Origin: Bacteroidaceae bacterium
GTDB taxonomy: Bacteria > Bacteroidota > Bacteroidia > Bacteroidales > Bacteroidaceae
DNA length: 60,704 nucleotides
Assembly: GCA_017619335.1 (NCBI GenBank)
Contig: JAFZSP010000002.1
Location: forward strand, 1 to 60,704
Direction: 5' to 3'
Below are positions 15,235 to 25,112 of this stretch, one piece after another. The notes under the pieces were generated by a model. The model was given only the letters and a program-made list of their open reading frames with translations. It did not search any database and was not told the origin of the DNA. The position numbers were made by a program, and so were the translations under genes. Positions within the stretch are counted from its first letter, which is position 1. Every line of letters starts with the position of its first letter.

Positions 15235-16887
15235 CTACTTTCCTTTGAGGGCGTCGCAGAATGCCTTGTAGGTGGCGGTGCGCACCCAGTCCTTAGTCAG
15301 GGCGTCCTGAGCCCAGAGTCCCACGGGGTCGGTGGTGTCCAGCATGTTACCCTTGCAGATGCCGGCCTGCTTGTCACGATCAATGAGGCTCATGTAGCTC
15401 TGGATGACGTGGCTGTAGTAGTTGGCCAGCTTCTGGCGCTGCTCACTGGTGATTTCCTTGGCCGTCACGGGGAGTCCGTCGGCGTCCTGATACTTGATGT
15501 CGAAGTTGGAGAGGCGGATGAGCTTGCCGGTGGACTGCAGGTTGTTGAGGAGCGTCTGGAGGGCTGCCTCATTGGCTTTCTGGGTGTCTGCGTCCTCGCT
15601 GTAGGTGAGGTTCAACTTGGCGTTGATGCCGTCGATCTGTGCGCCGTTCTGGTCCCAGATGTTGATCCAGTACTTAAGGCTCTCGAACTTCTTCGGCTCG
15701 TCCAGTCCAGACTCGCTGATGAAGAAGCGCAGCTTCTCGAGGTCGCCGCCGTGTGTCTTGAAGGCAGTGCTGGCGACCTTGGAGACCTGGGGTGCATAAT
15801 TCTCACTGCCCAGAATGTCCTGCCAGAAGATCTTCTCGTCGGAGTGCTTAAGGTCGTAAAGGCCGTTCTCCAATTCGGCTTTCGTGTCGATGGCCTCGTC
15901 AATGAGGTCGAAGGAGGTTATGCGGCCCTGGTTGATCTTCATCAGACCGTCACACCATGCGTTGAGTGCATAGTTGATGGTGTCTGATTTTTCCTGGGCG
16001 GTCTGCTGGCGGTGGTTGTCGGGATAGTAGCCCACCTGCACCTCGCGGATGTAGATGACTGTGGAACGGGTGTTCTCGATGGTGAGGTAACCTTCTGTGG
16101 CGTCCGCAGCACTCTGTGCCTCCACGACGATCTTGGTCCATCGGTCGGCCTTGAAGGTCCATTTGCCATCAGTTCCGGAGCCGTTGACTTTGTTGCCGGA
16201 GAAGGTGATGTTGAAGGTGGCGTCCTTGTCGGCCTTGGCATAGAAGGTGGTGGTGTATTTGGCCTTGGGGTCCACGTCGAAGCCTTCAATGATTCGTACA
16301 TTACACAGTGTTCCGATCTTCAGGGTGTTCTGGCCGTCGTATTTGGCGATGCCCACATTCGTTCCCTTCTCCACGGTGCCGTTGAAGATGGTGGAGTCGT
16401 TGTAGTTGACGTACTTGCCTTCCACGTAATCCACCTGGATTTCAATGGGTGCCGTGAGCTTCTCCAGCCACTCGTCGGCCTGGTTGGCATTGGCGACGAT
16501 GGGGCTACCGAAGACTTCGCCTCCGATTTCCTCCACGTGGTCCAGCAGGTCTTTCATGTCGAGGAAGTTCATCACGCCCTTGCCGTTGACAATGGCCCCG
16601 GACATCAGTGTGGTGCCGAAAGAGTAGTTGTCGAAGTTTGTCACAGCTGCCGCGTGGGCCAGTTCCTGCTTGTTGAACTCAGAAACCTTCAGCTGGGCGC
16701 CGAGAGACATATTGGGATAAGTGCCTCTGTCGATGTAGGACTTCACGGTGGCATAATCCTTGTATGGCTCCACGAACGTGGGATCCGGATCGGCCTTGAA
16801 GTCGTCTGTCACATTGTAGTCGGCGCAGGCAACAACCATTGCTGCTGCAGCCAACAGGAAGAGACTGTTTTTATACATCTTATTCAT
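15235..16887 (-). CDS. GH10-like lipoprotein with inserted CBM, probably catalytically inactive
   Basis: A lipoprotein signal (Cys21 in VVACADY) precedes a split GH10 fold. Residues ~60-145 form the first part; a CBM-like jelly roll (~150-290) is inserted as in Bacteroidota Xyn10 enzymes; ~295-550 complete the barrel. The acid/base region is FDLIDEAI with E331, where GH10 has WDVVNEA. The nucleophile motif TELD aligns with SNFD, so the essential Glu is Asn461. The ENxMK and RGHTLVWH motifs are also missing (GTTLMS and FGSPIVAN). It occupies the xyn10C place of Xus loci, so it is more likely a xylan-binding surface protein than a xylanase. Confidence 0.75.
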   Translation of the reverse strand: MNKMYKNSLFLLAAAAMVVACADYNVTDDFKADPDPTFVEPYKDYATVKSYIDRGTYPNMSLGAQLKVSEFNKQELAHAAAVTNFDNYSFGTTLMSGAIVNGKGVMNFLDMKDLLDHVEEIGGEVFGSPIVANANQADEWLEKLTAPIEIQVDYVEGKYVNYNDSTIFNGTVEKGTNVGIAKYDGQNTLKIGTLCNVRIIEGFDVDPKAKYTTTFYAKADKDATFNITFSGNKVNGSGTDGKWTFKADRWTKIVVEAQSAADATEGYLTIENTRSTVIYIREVQVGYYPDNHRQQTAQEKSDTINYALNAWCDGLMKINQGRITSFDLIDEAIDTKAELENGLYDLKHSDEKIFWQDILGSENYAPQVSKVASTAFKTHGGDLEKLRFFISESGLDEPKKFESLKYWINIWDQNGAQIDGINAKLNLTYSEDADTQKANEAALQTLLNNLQSTGKLIRLSNFDIKYQDADGLPVTAKEITSEQRQKLANYYSHVIQSYMSLIDRDKQAGICKGNMLDTTDPVGLWAQDALTKDWVRTATYKAFCDALKGK

Positions 16888-16902
16888 AGTCGTAGCCTCC
16901 TA

Positions 16903-18081
16903 TTAGGGTTTAACGTATTTGGGAGAGAAGGTTTCTTTCTTGTTGGACTCGCGCGTCTGCACCACGAGGGTGTCGGCGGTGGTGACCTGAATATCATTAT
17001 CCAGTAGGATGTCATTTCCCTTATCATCCTTGCCCAGGACTTTTCCCTTCTCGATGCTGACGGTGTAGGCCAGACGAAGGATGTCACGCTGCATGGGCAC
17101 GCCGTTGTTGCTGCCCCACTGGTAGTCCTTGTACTCGGGACGCTCGGTGCCCTTGGTGATGTACTCGCCGGAACCGGTGGAAGTGACCTTGTCGTCGTCG
17201 GAGGAGATGGTGCACTTGTCACCGTTGAAGGTGAGGGTGAGGTTGCAGATAACAGAGGCCTTATTGCCGCTGCGCTTGACGGAGATGGGGAAGATGGCCT
17301 GTGTCATGTTCTTGGTGGTGATGCCGCAGACTTCATCGTTCTGGTTCACAGGATTCTCCTTGTAGTGTTCCAGGTCGGAGTTGACGAGAGAGAAGTCCTT
17401 GCGAACGACGGTGTCGGTCTTTTCCTTCTCTGTCACATAGTCCACGCCTCGGCGGATGTACTTGCCCTGCCAGGGGTTCATGTACTTCACGCAGTAGAGC
17501 ACATAGTCCTTGGCCAGCACTTCCCAGTCATCCAGGTTGACGCGAGCGGGTGAGAGGCCTTCACGGGGTTTGCCGGTGAGGATGCAGTCTAATCCGATGA
17601 CGCTCTTCATCAGGAGTGGAATCACATAGGTGTTGGAGATGGCAGCCGAATCGTTGAAGAACTCATCCGTGAACTGCACTTCCACGTAGCCGCGGGGGTC
17701 GCCGTTGTAGGGGATCTTCGTGTCTAAGAGCCTGTAGTAGTTGGAAGGCATCGGAGTCACGGGGATGGAGGGGTTGCCACCATCGTCCACGAACCAGAGG
17801 TTGTTACAGAGGGAGTCTGCCACTCCGATTTCCACGATAGCGTCACGACCGCCGTAGGCACCGCCCATGGTGGACCAGATGCGGCACTTGTGCTCGTTGT
17901 CCAGCGTGTTGTCGTAGATATCGTTGCCCAGAATGAGTGTTCGAATCGGGAACTGAAAGGCGAAGTAGGCGGTGGTGCCTCCTTCAAAGTCTGGGAACTC
18001 ATTCTCGGTGTTGTAGCAAGATGCGACGGTGAGCGAGAGGGCTCCCAAGACTCCTACGAATATATATTTCTTGTTAATCAT
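16903..18081 (-). CDS. DUF5627-type surface lipoprotein (XusE position)
   Basis: The protein (392 residues) has a lipoprotein signal with Cys22 (LTVASCYN). The N-terminal half (~25-165) has the DUF1735-like pattern with TAYFAFQFPIRTLILG.D and the later TYVIPLLMKSV, an Ig-like domain that precedes other domains in Bacteroidota PUL proteins. The C-terminal half resembles DUF5627 (NPWQGKYIRRGVDYV...). It lies between the second SusD and the GH10-like gene, the place of XusE in xylan utilisation loci. It probably serves as a surface glycan-binding protein; ligand and mechanism are not shown by the sequence. Confidence 0.65.
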   Translation of the reverse strand: MINKKYIFVGVLGALSLTVASCYNTENEFPDFEGGTTAYFAFQFPIRTLILGNDIYDNTLDNEHKCRIWSTMGGAYGGRDAIVEIGVADSLCNNLWFVDDGGNPSIPVTPMPSNYYRLLDTKIPYNGDPRGYVEVQFTDEFFNDSAAISNTYVIPLLMKSVIGLDCILTGKPREGLSPARVNLDDWEVLAKDYVLYCVKYMNPWQGKYIRRGVDYVTEKEKTDTVVRKDFSLVNSDLEHYKENPVNQNDEVCGITTKNMTQAIFPISVKRSGNKASVICNLTLTFNGDKCTISSDDDKVTSTGSGEYITKGTERPEYKDYQWGSNNGVPMQRDILRLAYTVSIEKGKVLGKDDKGNDILLDNDIQVTTADTLVVQTRESNKKETFSPKYVKP

Positions 18082-18139
18082 TGTAAAATGTCAATTATGA
18101 ATTATGAATAATCAATTGTCCATTATCCATTTTTCTGCT

Positions 18140-19993
18140 TTACTTCCATCCCTGGTTTTGGAGGAGGTTTTCCCACTTGAGGACTTCGCTCTTTGGAATG
18201 GGACCGTAACACTGGTATTTGTTGTCGTACTTGCGTTCCTCCACCTCAAAGACGGTGTATTTGAGGTTGTCGGGGGTAGGATCCTTCAGTGCGTCAATCT
18301 TCTCTATCTTGATACCTTTCACCGGCTCGTTGAGCGGCAGCAGCCAGCGGCGGAGATCCCAGAAGCGCTTGTTTTCAAAGCAGAGTTCCAGGCGGCGCTC
18401 GTTGCGGATGAGCTCGGTCATCTTGTCCTGATTGCCGGCGCACTCTTCCAGATAGGTGTCACCTCCATCCAGCGGCTGTCCGATCTCGTTGGTGGCGAGT
18501 CCTGCGCGGTCGCGGATGGCCTTGATAACATCGTAGGGGGTGAAGCCAGCTTCGACGTGATCTTCCTTGGGACCCCAAGCGTCGTTGGAAGCCTCGGCGT
18601 AGCCCAGGAAAATCTCGGTGTAGCGGATGCGCGGATAGATGTGCTGCTGCTGGTTCTCGGAACCTGACATCTTGGGAACGACGTCGTCGCGGAGCAGTTT
18701 CAGGAGGTAATAACCCGTGCGGGTGGAAGTACTGATGTTGTTGAGGTTGTCAGTAGATTCGCTCTTGTCGTTGGGGTAGTTACCTGTGATGATGAGACTT
18801 CTTCTGAAGGTCGTCCCGTTGTAGAGGATGTAGTGTGCCAGACGCGGGTCACGGTTGGCGTAGGGGTCGTTGGGATTATAACCGGAGTTGGGGTCGGTGA
18901 TGGGGAGTCCGCTACGCATGGGGAATGCGTCCACGAGGTTCTGGGAGGGATTGACGCGGCCGTTGCCATAGAGTGTCGGCGGGAAGTTCTCTCCTTCCTG
19001 GTCGGAATCCTTCTTGCGGTCTTCGCGCCAGAGAATTTCCGGCATTTCGGCGGCACCAGGTTCCAGTTTTGCCTTGTTCTTGTACCAGATGTTACCGGTC
19101 TCGTCAAAGCCTGCGATGCCACCGATGCGCTTGAGGACGTTGGCACACAGACGGGCGGCATCCTCGGATTTCACGCCGCTCTGGTCGCGGAAGGCAGGGC
19201 TGGCAGCCAGCAGGGCCACCTGAGCCTTGATGGCCTCGGCCACCTTGGCAGACATCAGGTTGCGTGAGCGGTCGCCGAAGACGAGGTTGTAGCCAGAGAA
19301 GTTGGCGCCGAGATCCAGGTACTTCTTAGGAATGGTGTCACCCTTGTTGGCGTCCTTGTCGCTGTACTCGAAGGGCAGCAGTGCCATAGCGCTGTCGCAG
19401 TCCTCGAAGCAGCGTTTCACGCAGTCGGAGAAGAGGGCACGGGGCTGGTTGAAGTCGGAGCTACCGTCCTCGGCAGACGTCAGGAGGGGCACGCCGTAGA
19501 GCTTGCCGTCCTCGGCAATGCCTCCGTGGGCCTGTAATAAATAATAGTACATGAGTGCGCGCAGGCCGAAGGCTTCACCCTTGAGGCGATCGATGTACAT
19601 CTGCTGCTTGGACTGGGCACTGGGCGCCCACTTCACCTTCTCCACGATGGAGAGGAAGAGGTTCACATACTGGATGCCGTCCTTGCACTTGTCCCACTGT
19701 GACACGGGATTCTCGTCGGCAGACCAAGTACCAGTTGCCATGTTCAGGAATTTGCTGTTGGTCTGGTTGGTCACAGCATCGTCGGTGGCCACGTCGGTCT
19801 CGGTGGTGGTGACGTAGGGCAGACGGTTGTAGGCATAGATCAACAGACCGTGGGCATACTCAGACTCCTCGGTGAGGTCCTCCAGCTGGCGGTTGTTCTC
19901 CTTGGCAGGTTCAAACATGTCGTCACAGGAGAACAGCGTCATAGCCAATAAACAATAACCAATAACAGGTATTGTGCTGAATATCTTTTTCAT
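18140..19993 (-). CDS. xusD: SusD/RagB family glycan-binding lipoprotein (second SusD, XusD-like)
   Basis: This is the surface lid of an outer-membrane SusCD transporter. The lipoprotein Cys is residue 23 (MTLFSCDDM). The TPR-like helices of the family follow, with the typical LRALMYYYLLQAHGGI motif near residue 165 and the C-terminal signature ELIRNERRLELCFENKRFWD, LRRW and final NQGWK. Length (~617) is normal for the family. The start is the ATG at 19993, with another in-frame ATG two codons upstream. It lies 41 bases after its SusC partner. Confidence 0.88.
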   Translation of the reverse strand: MKKIFSTIPVIGYCLLAMTLFSCDDMFEPAKENNRQLEDLTEESEYAHGLLIYAYNRLPYVTTTETDVATDDAVTNQTNSKFLNMATGTWSADENPVSQWDKCKDGIQYVNLFLSIVEKVKWAPSAQSKQQMYIDRLKGEAFGLRALMYYYLLQAHGGIAEDGKLYGVPLLTSAEDGSSDFNQPRALFSDCVKRCFEDCDSAMALLPFEYSDKDANKGDTIPKKYLDLGANFSGYNLVFGDRSRNLMSAKVAEAIKAQVALLAASPAFRDQSGVKSEDAARLCANVLKRIGGIAGFDETGNIWYKNKAKLEPGAAEMPEILWREDRKKDSDQEGENFPPTLYGNGRVNPSQNLVDAFPMRSGLPITDPNSGYNPNDPYANRDPRLAHYILYNGTTFRRSLIITGNYPNDKSESTDNLNNISTSTRTGYYLLKLLRDDVVPKMSGSENQQQHIYPRIRYTEIFLGYAEASNDAWGPKEDHVEAGFTPYDVIKAIRDRAGLATNEIGQPLDGGDTYLEECAGNQDKMTELIRNERRLELCFENKRFWDLRRWLLPLNEPVKGIKIEKIDALKDPTPDNLKYTVFEVEERKYDNKYQCYGPIPKSEVLKWENLLQNQGWK

Positions 19994-20040
19994 AATCATA
20001 TCAATTGAATGTCTATTGTTTCGCGTTTATTGTTTATTGT

Positions 20041-23007
20041 TCAGAACGTAGCCCTAACACCGATATTATAGAAGCGGGTTTGCGGAGCGTAACCAACGGT
20101 GGTCTCCAGGATCTTGCGTTCCTTGGCGATGGTGAACAGGTCGTTGGCATTCAGATAGAGGGAGAGCGCCTTGACGATCTTTCCCTGGAACATCTCCTTC
20201 GGGAAGTCGTAGGTCAGCTGCACCTTGCGCAGGTTGAAGCGATCTGTGCTGTAGAGCCAGAAGGTGGAGGCCGCAGCATTGTTGGCAGAGCTGAGTGACG
20301 TCAGACGCGGGTGCGTGGCAGTCTCAGCGGTCTCAGGCGTCCAGCGGCCGCGAGCAAAGACAGAATACTTGGCGTCGCCGCTCATATAGTAGTAGCTGTT
20401 GCCGCCGTTGGCCTTCAGACCGTAGGCTCCGAACTGACCGTTACCCACGAGGAAGAGCGTCCAGTTCTTGTACTTGAGGGTGAGGTTCACGCCCAGGGTG
20501 AGCGGGGAGCCGTAGCGGCCATCCTTGCCCAGATCCACCATATCCTTGTTATTGAGCACTTTGTCGCCGTTGACATCTTCGTACTTCAGGTCGCCCGGCT
20601 GGATGGTACCGCCAATCTTGGGTTGGGGAAGATCAGCTTTCAGGGTGTATTTGCCAGTCTCGGGGTCGTAATTGAAGTCATCGTAGGTGTAGAAGCCCAG
20701 GCAGTTGTAACCGCGGATAGCATCCAGTGAGTGGCCTTCCACGCGCAGGTTATCAAATTCCACGATCTCGTCATACTTGGTATTCTCGGAAGTGAAATAG
20801 GTTCCCACAACGCCCAACGCAGCATAGAACTCGCCGAACTGCTTCTGAGCCGTCACGCTGAAGTCGAGGCCCTTGCGGTTCTGGATGTTGTTGTTGATGG
20901 CAGGCATGAAGGTGCCGTTCTGGAGACCGTTCTGGAGGTGAGAGGGGAACGTGGAGAGGTTCTGTACAATGAAGCCGGACAGATCGGTGTTGAAGTAGGT
21001 CAGGTCAAAGGACAACAGCTTCTTGAAGAGAGAACCGCGCAGGCTCAGGGAGAATTCCTTGCGATGAACGAAGTCCAGGGAGGGGTTGCTACCCTTGGAG
21101 GAGACTGTCATATCAACTTTAGTTCCTTCATTCCAGCTGAAGGAGCCGCTGTTCTCGGGCTTGCTCCAGGAAGCCTCGTAGTTGTAATAGAAATTTTCAT
21201 TACCAGACTTCAACATATAAACATCGATGTCCTCGCTGAGGTTGCTGTAGGAACCGCTGATCATCAAGTCATCTACGAAGGAGTCTTTCAAGAAGTTTTC
21301 CCTGGCCAGGTTCCATCCGAGAGTGAACGAGGGCGAGATGGCCTCGCGGTGTCCCTTGGGCAGACGTGCGGAATGTACGCCGGCGAATGCCACTTCTGCG
21401 AAGTAACGGCCCATGTAGTCGTAACCGGCCTGCAGACCCAGGTTGGCATTTGCGTAGCGATGGTACTGACCGCTGCGGGTGGTGGTGAACATATTACCCA
21501 GCAGCATACCTGTGACGTGGTGCTTGTCGGCAAAGGTGTGGTCGTAGTCGAAATGGCCGTTCCAACTGATGGTCTGACGATAGGCCGTGTTGTCCATTGT
21601 CATATTACCAGTGACGATTTCATCGCCCTGCTGTGTGAGCGCGACAATGGCATCCTCGGAGTTGTAGTTACTCCAGGTGGGGATGAATACAGCGTACTTG
21701 TTATCATAGGACAGGCTGTAGTTGGCAGCATAGTCGATGGCGAACTGCGTCTTGAAGGACAGGCCTTTGACAAAGTGGTTCATATCATAGATGATACCTG
21801 CATCGAACTGGAACTGACGGCTGACGTCTTTGGTCTTGCCGCCGAAGTAGCAGTCTGCAATCGCATTGCTCTGGTTGGACTTGGTGCCACCGGGGAAATA
21901 GGTGCCGTCCAAGAGGTTGAGGGACTTGCCCAGGATGGCCAGTGCCTTGCTGGCGTTGGGATCCACCATCGTGATGGGAATCAGCGGGGCTGCATTCTCG
22001 GGGAAGTTGGGGCGACCATACTTTCCGTTATAGACCAGAGCGCCGTTCTCCACGGAGGCACCGGCAGCTTCTGCCCAGTAGTTGCCCTTGTTCTTGTTGG
22101 CATTGTAGAACGTGGCACTGGTGTTGGCATAACCCTTGATGTACTCGCTGATGACCAGATCGACATTGCCACGGACGCTGAAGCGGTCGGTGTAGTTTTC
22201 CTTGGCCAGACCGAAGTTCAGGAGGTCTTCGGTGCGGTAGTAATTGATATTGGTGTAGAAATGTGCGCGTTCGCCGCCGCCTTCAATCTCCAGTGTTCCT
22301 TCGGAACGGTTGTAAAGCTTGCGGAGATACTCGTCGGAGAAGTAGTTGACGTTGGGATAGCGATAGGGATTCAGACCCGACGCGTGGTTGTAGATATCCT
22401 GCTGGGTGTACTTGGGGTCGAGTCCGTCGTTGGCGCGGGCCTCGTTGTAGAGTGTCATATACTCAGCGGAACCCAGGTACTCGGGGAATTCCTTGGCCAC
22501 ATGCCATCCGGTGTTGGCGTTGGCACGGATCTGGAGGCCATCGACCTTTCCGCGCTTGGTGGTGATGAGGATGACTCCCTTGGCAGCCTTGGCGCCGTAG
22601 AGGATTACGGCCTGTGCGCCCTTGAGGAAGGTGACTTGCTCGATTTCTGAAGGCAGGACGTTGTTGGACGGACGCTTCACGCCATCAATGACCACCATCG
22701 GCATATTGCTGTTGTCATTGTTGTCCAGACGGTCGTTATCCATCCCCCAGAGGTTGTTGCCGTTCCATCCGCCGACAAGTGCATACAAATCATCCAGACT
22801 GCCTACCGTGTAGTCCTTCTTCTGAAGCTCTTCCATATCCACGTAGGAAACGCCTCCGAGGAGCTGGCTGGCATTCACGTCGCGGAAAGCCACATGGACC
22901 TTCTTTGCCGAGATGGAATCTCCGTCGTCCGTGGTCTGGGCGCCAGCCGTCAGCGGCGAAGCGGCAAACACGGCAAAGAGAAATAAGTTTGATATTATTC
23001 TTTTCAT
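20041..23007 (-). CDS. xusC: SusC-like TonB-dependent outer-membrane transporter (second SusC, XusC-like)
   Basis: At 988 residues it is shorter than a usual SusC because the N-terminal carboxypeptidase-regulatory-like domain is missing. The signal peptide (1-24, cut at AGAQ) is followed almost at once by the plug domain, with PMVVIDGVKRPSNNVLPSEI and ILYGAKAAKGVILITTKRG. A 22-strand barrel sequence follows and ends RFYNIGVRATF with a terminal Phe, the outer-membrane assembly signal. It forms the import pore with the SusD encoded right after it. The order SusC-SusD-SusC-SusD matches the Xus system for xylo-oligosaccharides. Confidence 0.88.
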   Translation of the reverse strand: MKRIISNLFLFAVFAASPLTAGAQTTDDGDSISAKKVHVAFRDVNASQLLGGVSYVDMEELQKKDYTVGSLDDLYALVGGWNGNNLWGMDNDRLDNNDNSNMPMVVIDGVKRPSNNVLPSEIEQVTFLKGAQAVILYGAKAAKGVILITTKRGKVDGLQIRANANTGWHVAKEFPEYLGSAEYMTLYNEARANDGLDPKYTQQDIYNHASGLNPYRYPNVNYFSDEYLRKLYNRSEGTLEIEGGGERAHFYTNINYYRTEDLLNFGLAKENYTDRFSVRGNVDLVISEYIKGYANTSATFYNANKNKGNYWAEAAGASVENGALVYNGKYGRPNFPENAAPLIPITMVDPNASKALAILGKSLNLLDGTYFPGGTKSNQSNAIADCYFGGKTKDVSRQFQFDAGIIYDMNHFVKGLSFKTQFAIDYAANYSLSYDNKYAVFIPTWSNYNSEDAIVALTQQGDEIVTGNMTMDNTAYRQTISWNGHFDYDHTFADKHHVTGMLLGNMFTTTRSGQYHRYANANLGLQAGYDYMGRYFAEVAFAGVHSARLPKGHREAISPSFTLGWNLARENFLKDSFVDDLMISGSYSNLSEDIDVYMLKSGNENFYYNYEASWSKPENSGSFSWNEGTKVDMTVSSKGSNPSLDFVHRKEFSLSLRGSLFKKLLSFDLTYFNTDLSGFIVQNLSTFPSHLQNGLQNGTFMPAINNNIQNRKGLDFSVTAQKQFGEFYAALGVVGTYFTSENTKYDEIVEFDNLRVEGHSLDAIRGYNCLGFYTYDDFNYDPETGKYTLKADLPQPKIGGTIQPGDLKYEDVNGDKVLNNKDMVDLGKDGRYGSPLTLGVNLTLKYKNWTLFLVGNGQFGAYGLKANGGNSYYYMSGDAKYSVFARGRWTPETAETATHPRLTSLSSANNAAASTFWLYSTDRFNLRKVQLTYDFPKEMFQGKIVKALSLYLNANDLFTIAKERKILETTVGYAPQTRFYNIGVRATF

Positions 23008-23066
23008 ATAATTGTCAATTGTGATCTGTGAATTGTCAATTGTTCATTGTCAATTGTTCATTAATA

Positions 23067-25100
23067 TTACCATCCCGGATTCTGTGGGAATCCCTCGTAG
23101 AGATAGATATCCTTGTCGGGAAGCGGGAACCAGTAGTGCTTGGATTCCAGCGGACGGGTAATCAACTCTTCGCTGTGGAAGTTGGACACCTTGGCCTCCT
23201 TGGGGTCGTGGGTCTTGTACCACGCATCGGTCTCCAAGCGCTCGAACTCGTGGGAGTATTTCACGGTGTAGGGAGGCTCGGTCAGGAGGAGCCAGCGCTG
23301 GAGGTCGCACCAGCGGAAGCCTTCAAAGGAGAGTTCCACAGCGCGTTCGCGGCGCACCTCGTCAAGGAAGTGTTCACGGGTGTCCATGAGGTTTGCCTGT
23401 ACGTGTTCCATGGGATAATCGTCGGAGTTGACGCGGTCACGCAGGGCGTTGATGGCATCTACGGCGGAGTATGCCGTGCAGTACTCGGGCTTTTCCTTCA
23501 GTGCGGCTACATTCGGTGCGATGGCAGCCTGTGCCTCGGCATACATCAGATAGACGTCGGCCAGTCGCATGTAGGGGAGGTAGGACTGGAAGGCGTAGCC
23601 GTAGTCGTACCACAGGTCACCCTGATTGCACTGGTGAGGCACCAGCTTCTGGATGAAGTAGCCTGTGCTGCTGCCACTGTCCATAGCACGCATGGCACCA
23701 CCGGTGTAGAGGGAGCAGTAGTCGTACTTCTTCTGGTCGGAGGTCAGGGCGTCGGTGCTGAGGACGTAGTGGAAACCGTCGAAGATGATGTCATGATAGA
23801 ATCGCGGATCGCGGTTGTTATAGGGGTGCTCGGGATCCCAGTGTGCGGAATCGTTCAACACCAGCTGGCCGTTGCGCACCAGGTAGATGGGCTGACCGTT
23901 GGCCATTCCGTACTGGTCGATGAGGTTGGCCGTGGGATGATGGATAATCTTGTCATGATCCACCAGACCAGCCACCTTGGGGCCGAAAATCTTAGCGCAG
24001 TTCCAGTTGGCGGCGTTGACGCCGGGGTAGGCACCACGCATGATAGCTTCGGAGGAACCTGGCATTTTCCAGCTCTCCTTGACGGTGTAGAAGATGTCGG
24101 AGTAGCACGTCTCGGCATTCTCGTTTTTCGTGTGGTCATAAAGGTTGTCATAGCGGAACTCTGCCAGCTTGTAGGACACATCTCCGGCTTTCACCATATT
24201 CAGGACCTTGCCGAAGGTCTCGGCAGCTTTCCGGCAGTAGGCCTTGTCGTAGTCGTAGGTCTTGCCGTTGGAGCTGGCGCCTAAGAGCTGGGGAACGCCA
24301 TCGTTCTTGGCCTTCTCCATTTCCTTCATCAGGGGAGAGCCGGCCCAGAGGTAGCACTTGCCTAAGTAGCAGAGAGCCATGAACTTGTTGATGCGCAGGT
24401 CGTTCTTGCCGATGGTCTGCATACCGGGCAGCGTCTCGTCCCAGCCGGCGGGATCCAGCGGCAGCAGGCTGGCGGCCTTCTCGAAGTCTTCGGCACAGCG
24501 GTCGGCACACTCCTGGAAGGACAGGCGCGGCAGCTCGGGAATGGCAGCAGCCTCAAAAGCCTTGTCAATATAGGGCAGGCCGCCGAAATAGCACATCAGC
24601 TCGAAATGCCACCAGGCACGGAAGAAATACAACTGCCCTAAAATGACGTTGCGCTCTTCATCGATACCCACGAGGGACTTGATATTCTCAATGCCCATAT
24701 TGCACTTGCGGATGCAGTACCAGGAGTTGTCCCAGAGGGATTGTCTCCTGCCGTTGTAGGTACCGCCCTTCAGCCAGCACTGGTTGTTGTAGTACCAGTT
24801 ACGGTAGTTGCCCAGATCCACCTGGTGATCCATGTGAGCATAGCCCTCGGTGTTGTGCACAGCGTCGTCGCCGAAGTTCCATGCGGTGCAATAGTTGACT
24901 TTCTCTTTGTCGGGAATCAGGTTGTAGATTTCCTCTATATACCCTTGGAAATTGCGGTAGTTCTTGAATGCCTCGTCCTCGGCCACGATAGCTTCCTTCT
25001 CCTTGTCCAGCCAATCGCTGCAAGAAGAGAAGAGAGCACCGCCGGTCAACAGGAGCAGTGAACCGCGCAAGAGGGTTTTGATAGTATTTTTATATTCCAT
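23067..25100 (-). CDS. xusB: SusD/RagB family glycan-binding lipoprotein (first SusD, XusB-like)
   Basis: This is the glycan-binding partner of the first SusC. The ATG at 25100 gives a clean lipoprotein signal with Cys27 (GGALFSSCSD), four codons inside the longer frame, and starts 12 bases after the SusC stop. The helical SusD fold is seen in ILGQLYFFRAWWHFELMCYF and in the C-terminal REHFLDEVRRERAVELSFEG, FRWCDLQRW and final PQNPGW. At ~677 residues it is rather long, as in XusB-type proteins with extended binding loops rich in Trp and Tyr. Confidence 0.88.
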   Translation of the reverse strand: MEYKNTIKTLLRGSLLLLTGGALFSSCSDWLDKEKEAIVAEDEAFKNYRNFQGYIEEIYNLIPDKEKVNYCTAWNFGDDAVHNTEGYAHMDHQVDLGNYRNWYYNNQCWLKGGTYNGRRQSLWDNSWYCIRKCNMGIENIKSLVGIDEERNVILGQLYFFRAWWHFELMCYFGGLPYIDKAFEAAAIPELPRLSFQECADRCAEDFEKAASLLPLDPAGWDETLPGMQTIGKNDLRINKFMALCYLGKCYLWAGSPLMKEMEKAKNDGVPQLLGASSNGKTYDYDKAYCRKAAETFGKVLNMVKAGDVSYKLAEFRYDNLYDHTKNENAETCYSDIFYTVKESWKMPGSSEAIMRGAYPGVNAANWNCAKIFGPKVAGLVDHDKIIHHPTANLIDQYGMANGQPIYLVRNGQLVLNDSAHWDPEHPYNNRDPRFYHDIIFDGFHYVLSTDALTSDQKKYDYCSLYTGGAMRAMDSGSSTGYFIQKLVPHQCNQGDLWYDYGYAFQSYLPYMRLADVYLMYAEAQAAIAPNVAALKEKPEYCTAYSAVDAINALRDRVNSDDYPMEHVQANLMDTREHFLDEVRRERAVELSFEGFRWCDLQRWLLLTEPPYTVKYSHEFERLETDAWYKTHDPKEAKVSNFHSEELITRPLESKHYWFPLPDKDIYLYEGFPQNPGW

Positions 25101-25112
25101 AGTCGTATGCAA

